Of a stretch of DNA of 64,000 bases, positions 58,101 to 64,000 are shown one piece after another. Each line of letters begins with the position of its first letter. Position 1 is the stretch's first letter. The stretch is taken from positions 68,207 through 132,206 of the forward strand of contig DATAZE010000006.1 in NCBI GenBank assembly GCA_036272195.1. The letters run 5' to 3'. Source of the DNA: DASXHY01 sp036272195. Lineage in GTDB: Bacteria > Verrucomicrobiota > Verrucomicrobiia > Limisphaerales > DASXHY01. Under the pieces are notes generated by a model. The model was not told the DNA's origin. It ran no database searches and worked only from the letters and a program-made list of their open reading frames with translations. The translations under genes were made by a program, and so were the position numbers.

Positions 58101-60065
58101 GTCAGTCGTCGCCATCCCGGTGGGTATCAATGCCGCCGGAAGGTTCATCGGGGAATTGGTCACCCCTTGATTGTATTCCACCCGTTCCCGACTGTTGTCG
58201 GGGTAAAGAATTTCCAGCGATCGCGTGTTGCCGGAATCAACGCTGGTGAAAGAACTGGTGCCATAAGGCGTGACGAGTTTGGTGATGAAATCCCCCGCGC
58301 CCAGATAGGTAAATTGTGAGGTCAGCCCAAGAATGTCGGTGATCTTGCTCAGTCGGCCGTTGCCGTCATAATCAAAAGTCGCGAAGCGGCCAAACGGATC
58401 AGTCACTTTCGTGACCTTGTAAATGTCGCCGGGCAAACCATAAGTCAGAGTGGTGGTTTGCCCAATGGCATCGGTGATTGTCGTGATCCGCAGGTTGGAG
58501 TCGTAATCAATCGCAACATAATTGCCGGCTGGATCCACCACGTACGTGAGAAAGACTTTGCGCGAACTGCCAGTGGATCCATCTGGCTTGCTGAAAACAA
58601 GCTTCGATCCATCGCGCGAAACCAATTCGTAACTATCGGGAGTCAATTGTCGGAGCAGGGTCTGGTCGTATTTTTCATATCCCGGTCCATTTGGGAACGA
58701 CCGCGTGCCGCCTCCGCGGGCATAATAAAACACAATATTAGTACTGTGGTCGGGACTGTCAGTTATGTAGGAAATCCAATCCGACGTCCATTTCGATCCA
58801 AAATTTGAGTAGGCAAAATTGGCAGGCTGGAAGGCGTCCCGATGATTATAGCGAACCGTGAAACGAACCGAAGGGCCGACCGGTGGCGAGTAACCCGCCG
58901 GCTCATCCATCAAATTCAGGCTCACCAGCATCAGCAAGATGCTCGGCACCGCCATGGGCGGCTGATCGAAGCTGCACGGTTGTCGGGGCGTTCTGGGATC
59001 ATTCGGTGTCGTATTCTTGGGATCGTTATTGCCGGTCTGGCCTTTGCCCCAAATAGTTCCGCCCTCTGCGATTTCGACCGCCCTCCAACCCTCCGGCAAC
59101 GGGCCGGGAGGAATAAGAAAATAACCGCTTGTTTCAGCTTCAAGCGCCTCTTTCGTAGCCCATGAAGAATTGCCGAATGTAGGGTCTTGTAACAAATAAC
59201 GATTGCCGTCGCGACGCACCAGCGCGGCGTAGTGACCGACTTTCCAGTGAACGACGGACGGAACCACAAAAGCCCCATCCCGATTTCGAAACGCCATCTG
59301 GTAGTTAAGGCCAACCTTGCTGGAAAGTTCGGCCACCTGCGCAAGCGCGAAGCCTTTTTCCGTGGAGGCGGAGTTGAGAATTTCCGGGGGCAATGGTGAG
59401 TTCGGATCGAGCGATACCCTGATGCGTTGCAAGGCCAGCGGGCCGCAACGAAACGAAACCCCCGGTCGATGTTGCATGTTCCAGAGACCTTCGCGCGCTC
59501 CAGTGATTCTTTCAGTCGCCGGACCAACAAAAGTTCGGTCTTGAACCGATTTCAATAGCGCGTCCAAATCTGTCATGCGTCCGAGGCGGGCATACATGTA
59601 CGCCAGTTCACCCGCCGCTCGGTCCGCAATGGCTTTGGCCTTGAACCCCGTGGCGTCCTGACCGAGTGCCCAAGCCTTCTTCCAAGCCTCGATGGCGAGC
59701 GAATAGTGGGCCGTGTTGTAATATTCTAGTCCGAGGTCGGTGAGCAGCGCAACATTCCACGCGGATCCGGGATGGGCATCCAGAAAGCCCGTCAAACTGG
59801 AGAAATCATCCGGACCTGTCCGGGCTCCATACGCGCACAATGCGGAAGCAAGCGCCGTGTTTTCTTCCGGCGTGGGATTGCCCCCATCCGTCACCAGCGG
59901 TTCCTCGAAAACTCGGGCTGAGGAAATGGCCTCGGCTGAGGGATTAGCCAATAGCAATCGGGCTGCCGTGTTCGTCGCTTCATTCGACGAGGCAGCTTCC
60001 GAAATATCCATCGATGCAATCACTAAAGCAAAAAGCAACAAACCAAATCTAAACTTGAAGGCCAT
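55176..60065 (-). CDS. RHS-repeat protein with N-terminal C39-like peptidase domain
   Basis: This 1629-residue protein starts at 60065 with a signal (FRFGLLLFALVIASMDISEA). A TPR-like helical region (about 40-190) leads to a C39-like papain-fold domain: Cys in FRCGPLALQ (~205), His in VHWKVGHYAAL (~277), Asp in YLLQDPTFG (~290). The triad looks intact. The RHS core of YD repeats runs about 410-1480 and ends in LTRFRAYDPELGRWLSRDPL. The tail is not a known toxin: a Pro/Ser/Thr linker, then octapeptides of the form GGEMVEVT, then a hydrophobic segment (FIGAGLTILTMTDC). The stop overlaps the next start. C39 domains in such proteins often process the passenger, which is an inference here. No immunity gene is visible. 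Confidence 0.87.
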   Translation of the reverse strand: MAFKFRFGLLLFALVIASMDISEAASSNEATNTAARLLLANPSAEAISSARVFEEPLVTDGGNPTPEENTALASALCAYGARTGPDDFSSLTGFLDAHPGSAWNVALLTDLGLEYYNTAHYSLAIEAWKKAWALGQDATGFKAKAIADRAAGELAYMYARLGRMTDLDALLKSVQDRTFVGPATERITGAREGLWNMQHRPGVSFRCGPLALQRIRVSLDPNSPLPPEILNSASTEKGFALAQVAELSSKVGLNYQMAFRNRDGAFVVPSVVHWKVGHYAALVRRDGNRYLLQDPTFGNSSWATKEALEAETSGYFLIPPGPLPEGWRAVEIAEGGTIWGKGQTGNNDPKNTTPNDPRTPRQPCSFDQPPMAVPSILLMLVSLNLMDEPAGYSPPVGPSVRFTVRYNHRDAFQPANFAYSNFGSKWTSDWISYITDSPDHSTNIVFYYARGGGTRSFPNGPGYEKYDQTLLRQLTPDSYELVSRDGSKLVFSKPDGSTGSSRKVFLTYVVDPAGNYVAIDYDSNLRITTITDAIGQTTTLTYGLPGDIYKVTKVTDPFGRFATFDYDGNGRLSKITDILGLTSQFTYLGAGDFITKLVTPYGTSSFTSVDSGNTRSLEILYPDNSRERVEYNQGVTNSPMNLPAALIPTGMATTDDYLRYRTTYYWSRAACAIGYGDYSKARIYHWLHTEDLASTAGALESTKEPLEGRDWYDYGGQSSSIIIGANYRPTHVGRVLDDGTSQVYTYSYDSFGHVISMTDPVGRKFSYLYSTNGIDLLEARQTRAGKNELLSRATYNTQHQALTRTDAAGETTTFTYNSRGQILTMINPKLETITFNYDIKGYLISIDGPLPGTGDTVTTTYDSFGRPRTIKDVNGYTVTQDYDTADRSVKVTFPDGTFNQYTYDRLDVAKVQDRAGRQTLIEHDSMRQMTKLTDPLGRVTTLEWCSCGDPKSLTDPMGRTTQWTKDVQGRHTTKQYGDGSIVRYTYEPSTSRLQQMIDENHQITQYIFNRDNTLKSVSFPNAAVPTPSVNYAYDADYERLISMTDVTGTTLYSYVPITAVAVLGAGNLAAVDGPLPNDTITYGYDELGRVSHRSINGVDLGVTYDAARRILSETNALGTFGFAYEGSSRRLISQSDPNGQTLAAGFGGNLQDFRLQQFNYTAGANPISQFSYNYDIPRKRITSWSQKAGAQSPSIFTFGYDAVDQLLSASITNSDLTITDNTYTYDPAGNRLTELAGGTNRTSTYNALNQINTTENPAVQSRTNEWDAQNRLTATTTGIHRTEFTYDGRSRLASIRQLQSGSEISFRRLVWCDNEICEERDAAGAVTKRYFSQGMKVETGPLAGNYFYTRDHLGSIHELTDAAGNLRARYAYDPFGRRIKVSGDVDADFGFAGMFWSGEASLSLTRFRAYDPELGRWLSRDPLKNAEMKAGPNLYSYVANNPVNMTDRSGLYTDAQLEMIAAKRAGQNVYGSGWKPSSWRTDSPPPSTPASTPTPSQTSAGEVTEVTGGEMMEVPGGEMVEASGGEMVEVTGGEIVDVTGGEMVEVAGGELMEVAETVEVALERAPALEATSFSGLSRTFGGFIGAGLTILTMTDCNTVNGILGLVRQGNGGVLNIYEDRLLKQLDNNP
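55405..55572 (-). repeat. 24-bp tandem repeats coding for GGEMVEV octapeptides
   Basis: About seven octapeptide units: GEVTEVT, GGEMMEVP, GGEMVEAS, GGEMVEVT, GGEIVDVT, GGEMVEVA, GGELMEVA. They form an acidic linker in the RHS protein tail. Confidence 0.85.
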
Positions 60066-60612
60066 AGTTTGACTTCGGCAGGAGTCGTTAGGTGGAGTAA
60101 TAATGATTGTTAAACATTCTCCATTTTGTCTCGGTATTGTAAATACCAAAACTTTCTTTCCCGCGCTCCATGGACTGAGGACGCATGGTATCGCCTCGAA
60201 TTCAATCCGGACTTGAAAATTTCGAATTGGAATAGCCTGCCAGGGGACGTGATCGCAGTTATCAATATCGCCGACAAACTGGATATTCTAATTCCTTGCA
60301 ATCGCTTTTACCGAGTTCGCGTTCTCCCATGAAAAGTCGCGTGGCTGGCCGTGGCTAGCCGGTATGGTAATTGTATCTTGCTGTAAGCGTTCTTCCATGC
60401 ATTAGCCGTTCTCGAATCTTCAGCAAATCTCCCGTCGGTATTTATGCTTAATAAGTGCGAAGAACGATTGCTCAACCTTGAAGAATCGGCGGAGAGGTCG
60501 GGATAATCTGTTCAGTGGGTTCGCACACGTTTACGCCGGCACGGTCCCGGAGCTTAAATGAAAATCTCGCACCTGAGGTTTGACGGGCCCAAGCTTTGCC
60601 CCCTAAAAAGGA
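60066..60612. other. Intergenic region between the RHS gene and tRNA-Ala
   Basis: About 550 bases. It should hold the promoter of the RHS/LamG operon (minus). It is more AT-rich than average. Short open frames at 60126 (plus) and 60472 (minus, ending in the tRNA) lack support and are rejected. No further RNA gene is seen. Confidence 0.5.
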
Positions 60613-60688
60613 TGGTGGAGCCGAGGGGATTCGAACCCCTGACCCCCACAATGCCATTGTGGTGCTCTACCAACTGAGCTACGACCCC
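60613..60688 (-). tRNA. tRNA-Ala (anticodon GGC)
   Basis: On the minus strand the cloverleaf begins GGGGTCGTAGCTCAGTTGG and ends in GGCTCCACCA. The anticodon stem CACAA/TTGTG holds the loop TGGCATT, so the anticodon is GGC. The T arm is GGGGTTCGAATCCCC-like (AGGGGTTCGAATCCCCT). The acceptor stem has the G3-U70 pair that identifies Ala tRNAs. CCA is encoded. It stands alone. Confidence 0.97.
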
Positions 60689-60782
60689 ATCCGGGACGTG
60701 CAATTTAAATAGCTGAATCCAATTGTCAAAAGGATTCTGCCGGTGATGGAATTATGTTCGTTGACAGACAAGAGCGAATTCT

Positions 60783-60838
60783 GGGTAGGAATACCGCGCT
60801 GCGGCGTCACCGCCCGCGTCCAGCGGGCGGAATCATGA
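60783..60838. repeat. Element family C, copy 2
   Basis: GGGTAGGAATACCGCGC then TGCGGCGTCACC, then the hairpin CCGCCCGC/GCGGGCGG. Compared with copy 1 at 48666, both arms of the hairpin changed together (T-A to C-G). Confidence 0.75.
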
Positions 60839-60872
60839 TGCCCGCCGACACAATTTTATTTTACCCGCCGGT

Positions 60873-63311
60873 TTAACGCCCATCCGCGACCGCGTGAAGG
60901 CCCTTGATCCACTCCGCAACCGCGTTGACGGCGTTTGTGTTCACAAGATTTCTGGCGAGAGGCGGCATTTGCAGATTTCCCACCCGGTTGATGCGCGCAT
61001 ATAAAATGGATTTGGAAACGTCGCCGGGCTTGATCACCCGCGCAGCCGGATCGCCCATCTCGTTGGCCACCGGCCCATCCAGCAGGCGTTGTTGGGCCAG
61101 CGGTGTGCTGAACCGCGCATCAAAGTAACCAGCCACGCCATTTGGTCGGTGACATTGGGCGCAATTGGAGTCCAGGTACGAACGCACGCGATCGGTAGGA
61201 GAATAATTCGTGTCATCCACCGCCACCAATCGGGGAGCGTTCGTCAAAGAAGCTTCATCTTGCGTCGCGCTGAAAAGTCCGAGGTGATTCCAGGTTCGAA
61301 GCTGGTTGTCGGTCACCCCCGTGGTCGTGTAGGTGAACAAACCATTCAGCTGGCGCGCGTTCACGCCGAGCACACTTCCAGCGTTCGGATTATGGCAGGC
61401 CACGCAATCGAGCGGGCCGGGATAATACCACGCCTGCGTCCGCACTCCGCTGGCGGTGGCGATCGCGATGTTTTCCGTCACCGGCGCTGACACCAGGTCC
61501 GCGTCAGAACCATCCTTGCGCCATCGGTAAGTGACGCCATACACGCCCCCGTTCGCCCTGCGCACAAGAAAACGCGTTTCCAACCGCTGCGTTGAGCCGT
61601 TGGTCTCATTGACCGTTAAGTCAAAGTTCTTGATGAAAACCGTGCCCGCCGGAAATGAAAAGTTCTCCGTGGCTGAGAATGTGATTTGTTCATCGCCGGG
61701 CAGGGCAATCCATCGTTGCTTGAGTGCGCCGTCGGACCAAAACGACGCATTCACTCCGTAAGGAATGATCCCCGGTGCCGGATCCAAATGCGCCAAATCC
61801 TTGAACGCGTGAAGCTGCGAAATTCGCTGCGGCACCCTCGATCGAAGATCCGTGTCCTGCTCCAGCTCGGCGGCGCTCACCAGTTTGTAGATCTTCGAAG
61901 GCTGGCCCATCTTCAGCATGTAGAGTTCGTTTTGGTCATCGATTCCGAAGCTGGAAAGCCCCATGTAACCGGCCCCCGGCGGCATATTGCAAAGATAATC
62001 CACCACGGGCGAATCCTTCCCATTCCACGTCATCGCCCAAATCCGCCCCGAGCCGTTGTCGCCGAAAATATATTTTCCGCCCAACTCCTTCGCGAATTGC
62101 GTTCCCCGATAAACATACCCGCCGATCACACAATTACCTTCCGGCCCGTGCTTGTAATCGAACACCGGTGGCCGCTCAAAGCCGATGAGATCCTTCGGTT
62201 TGGTTGTGTTCGGAACCGGGTGGGAACCTTCCCTGTAACTCCATTGGTAATTGGCCGACCGTTCCAGCACGTCCACTTCCTCCCACGTATCCTGTCCCAC
62301 GTCGCCAATCCAAAATCGCCCGGTGGCGGCGTCCAGCGTCATGCGATGCGGATTGCGCAAACCCACGGCCCAGAATTCCTCCAACACCCCGCCGTTCGCA
62401 TCCAAAAACGGATTATCATTTGGAATGAAATAATTCGCCGTGTAGCTGTTCTCCTTCCAGCCCGCGGGAAGGTCCTGCGCCGGCAACGGCTGGCGGCGAA
62501 TCGGGTGACTGCGCTTTGGATCCTGGTCCACGTCGATCCGCAGCACGCCGGAAAACATTTTGCTGCGGATGGTTTGCGTATTGTGGTAATAATCGTAAGA
62601 AGCGCCTTCATCGCTGATGCTCAGATAAAGAAATCCGTCGGGACCAAAAGCCATTCCACTGCCGTCGTGCCACAGGTTGTGGTCGAATTGATTGATCAGC
62701 ACCTGCTCCGAATTCCGGTCTGCCGCCAGCGAACCGGGTGGCACGGTGAAGCGCGCGAGACGATCGTAACCCGGTGTGAACGAGGAAGGCCGCGCTGGCC
62801 CGGGAACGGGCGCAGGTGAATAATGATACCAGACATAAACATACCGCTTCGGTGAATCTCGCCGGTTGAAATCCGGGTGAAAGGCAAACGCCAGCAACCC
62901 GCAATCGTCCCAACCTTGGGTCACCTTAGTTAAATTCAAAAACTCGGTCATGCTCGACGCGTCCGGCCGGTTTTCGAACGAGAGAATTCTGCCTTGGCGC
63001 GTGGAAACATAAAGCCGGCCTGGGAGCGCCGCCGTCCCGGCAACGTGTTTCACTCTTGGCGAGACGCCGGCGTTCCCAGGCGGTTCGGGAATCAACATCG
63101 TGGGGTCATCCACCGTCAAGTTTGTGAAGGCATCCACCACCGCCCATTTGCCGGTCTGGACCAGCACCGATGGTGGAAGGCGCCCGTCGAGAAACGCGCC
63201 GATGGGAATTCGCTCGTTTAATCCGTAAGATTCGGCTGCGCGCAAACCTGCCGCCAAAAAAATCACGAACAAACAAATCGCATTCCTCCAGGGACTACGA
63301 CCTGCGGACAT
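60873..63311 (-). CDS. PQQ-dependent sugar dehydrogenase-like protein fused to cytochrome c
   Basis: This 812-residue protein starts at 63311 with a signal (WRNAICLFVIFLAAGLRAAE). The beta-propeller of soluble glucose/aldose dehydrogenase type spans about 30-480: FHPDFN, LYLSISDEG, VGLRNPHRMTLDAATGRFWIGDVGQDTWEEV, GKYIFGDNGSGRIWA. The C-terminal part has two heme sites, CVACH (~634) and CAQCH (~716), and MPPLARN as a likely Met ligand region. Electrons from sugar or alcohol oxidation could pass to the hemes. A palindromic element of family D is read in frame near residue 80 (NAGVSPRVKHVAGTAALPG). An upstream start with a 31-residue extension is less likely. Confidence 0.88.
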   Translation of the reverse strand: MSAGRSPWRNAICLFVIFLAAGLRAAESYGLNERIPIGAFLDGRLPPSVLVQTGKWAVVDAFTNLTVDDPTMLIPEPPGNAGVSPRVKHVAGTAALPGRLYVSTRQGRILSFENRPDASSMTEFLNLTKVTQGWDDCGLLAFAFHPDFNRRDSPKRYVYVWYHYSPAPVPGPARPSSFTPGYDRLARFTVPPGSLAADRNSEQVLINQFDHNLWHDGSGMAFGPDGFLYLSISDEGASYDYYHNTQTIRSKMFSGVLRIDVDQDPKRSHPIRRQPLPAQDLPAGWKENSYTANYFIPNDNPFLDANGGVLEEFWAVGLRNPHRMTLDAATGRFWIGDVGQDTWEEVDVLERSANYQWSYREGSHPVPNTTKPKDLIGFERPPVFDYKHGPEGNCVIGGYVYRGTQFAKELGGKYIFGDNGSGRIWAMTWNGKDSPVVDYLCNMPPGAGYMGLSSFGIDDQNELYMLKMGQPSKIYKLVSAAELEQDTDLRSRVPQRISQLHAFKDLAHLDPAPGIIPYGVNASFWSDGALKQRWIALPGDEQITFSATENFSFPAGTVFIKNFDLTVNETNGSTQRLETRFLVRRANGGVYGVTYRWRKDGSDADLVSAPVTENIAIATASGVRTQAWYYPGPLDCVACHNPNAGSVLGVNARQLNGLFTYTTTGVTDNQLRTWNHLGLFSATQDEASLTNAPRLVAVDDTNYSPTDRVRSYLDSNCAQCHRPNGVAGYFDARFSTPLAQQRLLDGPVANEMGDPAARVIKPGDVSKSILYARINRVGNLQMPPLARNLVNTNAVNAVAEWIKGLHAVADGR
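63019..63080. repeat. Palindromic element family D inside the PQQ-cytochrome gene
   Basis: 62 bases with inverted ends: CCTGGGAGCGCCGCCGTC and GACGCCGGCGTTCCCAGG (16 of 18 paired). It is translated in frame as PGNAGVSPRV... AGTAALPG in a loop of the propeller. A partial relative is at 47021-47050. Confidence 0.85.
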
Positions 63312-63437
63312 TCCTTGAAGATAGCAGGGGAATGCCGCTTGTAAAATTCCTGTTGCTGAAATGCATGAAAAAAAGATTTTGTCCTCCTTATTTTCCTTCA
63401 TCACGCCGATGAGTACGGGACAAAGTCCGATGGTGGT

Positions 63438-63887
63438 TCAGCAGTTCTCCAACAACCGCGGTTTCTCACACATCTCCCAATACTCAAAAAACAGTTTAAG
63501 CATTCGCGTGAGACTTTCGTAGCCTCCGGGTTTAACTAGATAGGAATTGGCGCCCCATTTGTAAGCTTCCTGAATATCGCTTGCTTGCCGGGACGCCGTG
63601 AGGACCACCTTCGGAATGAGGTTGCACTCCGGATGATGATGCAACCATTTCAAAACTTCCAGCCCTCCGATTCTCGGCATCTTTAAATCCGTTATGATGA
63701 TACGTGGAAAAGGGAACGCCCGGCGGTTTTGGTATTGTCCTTCGCCCTGCAGGTAACTAATGACGTCCGCTCCGTCGCGGCAAAAGTGGAACGGGTTTTT
63801 AAATCCAGCTTTGCGCAACGCACGTTCGAGGATAATGGCATCGTTCTCATCATCCTCGGCAATCAATATCGGGAATTGCTCGTCCAT
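63438..63887 (-). CDS. Single-domain response regulator (Rcp1/CheY-like)
   Basis: This 149-residue protein is only a receiver domain. The acidic pocket is in ILIAEDDENDAIIL, the phospho-acceptor Asp in IIITDLKMPRIGG, Thr in VVLTASRQ, and Lys in YLVKPGGYE. HHHPECNLIPKV is typical of the Rcp1-like class, which works with phytochrome-type or hybrid histidine kinases. No output domain is present. No kinase is visible before the window edge. The region after 63888 holds no supported gene. Confidence 0.92.
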   Translation of the reverse strand: MDEQFPILIAEDDENDAIILERALRKAGFKNPFHFCRDGADVISYLQGEGQYQNRRAFPFPRIIITDLKMPRIGGLEVLKWLHHHPECNLIPKVVLTASRQASDIQEAYKWGANSYLVKPGGYESLTRMLKLFFEYWEMCEKPRLLENC

Positions 63888-64000
63888 GGTTCGATAACTA
63901 CCGGAAGATTCATCGGGAATACCGCGTGCGGAAGTCGGATTTCACCTACGTTGCGGTTTGGGAACGCGGGTGGATACTTGATCAAGCCCGAAATGGGCCG

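Noticed and set aside
60472..60657. Minus-strand open frame of 61 residues
   Set aside because: It starts inside the tRNA-Ala gene and has no coding support.

Overview
The window looks like a chromosomal segment of a Verrucomicrobiota bacterium, most likely a soil or freshwater member of the Limisphaerales/Pedosphaera group. The grounds are a protein with a VPDSG-CTERM-like sorting signal, very large secreted multidomain proteins, scattered carbohydrate-active enzymes (GH9, GH29, GH172, GH99-like), large heme proteins, and many short palindromic repeat elements of the kind I associate with this group. There is one tRNA (Ala, anticodon GGC), no rRNA, no CRISPR array and no recognisable transposase. 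The taxonomic call is an inference from gene content.

Layout. 1-2707 (minus) is a polysaccharide operon: initiating sugar-phosphate transferase, nucleotidyltransferase-like protein, STAS protein and a cut-off MBOAT acyltransferase. 2985-5615 (minus) is a GH9 glycosidase, divergent from a LuxR-type response regulator at 5839. From 6779 to 12723 lies a dense run of small envelope and stress genes (DUF3309, entericidin-like, two BON lipoproteins, a thioredoxin-reductase-like enzyme, iron-permease-like, a yqjD-yqjE-yqjK-like operon, a small basic protein, a beta-barrel). Several share a GGGG-N4/5-CCCC motif upstream. 12981-20832 holds a methyltransferase and a giant 2342-residue secreted protein that combines a degenerate gingipain-like domain, four copies of an unnamed 165-residue domain and a second GH9 module.

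21402-22690 is a small regulon: an Rrf2 regulator and an SDR reductase, each preceded by the same palindromic operator. 23007-33878 carries a beta-propeller protein, a CHASE2-Ser/Thr kinase, a GH29 fucosidase, an MFS transporter, a Deg-type protease, a UdgX-type uracil-DNA enzyme and a GH99-like protein. 33939-39442 is the damage-induced mutagenesis cassette imuA-imuB-dnaE2. 39692-46970 has aroE, an S23-type four-helix-bundle gene inside a repeat-bounded insertion, a prepilin peptidase, a VPDSG-CTERM-like protein, a DUF748 protein and aroC. 47435-63887 has a GH172-type protein, a MauG-like cytochrome, a translationally coupled pair of giant secreted proteins (C39-RHS protein and a LamG/tandem-repeat protein), tRNA-Ala, a PQQ-dehydrogenase/cytochrome c fusion and a CheY-like regulator.

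The most unusual theme is repeat elements entering genes. At least five palindromic element copies sit in frame inside imuB and dnaE2, and one sits inside the PQQ-cytochrome gene. Element copies also bracket udgX and imuA. The four-helix-bundle gene is bounded by two heptamer arrays in inverted orientation, which reshape the end of aroE and the start of the prepilin peptidase gene.
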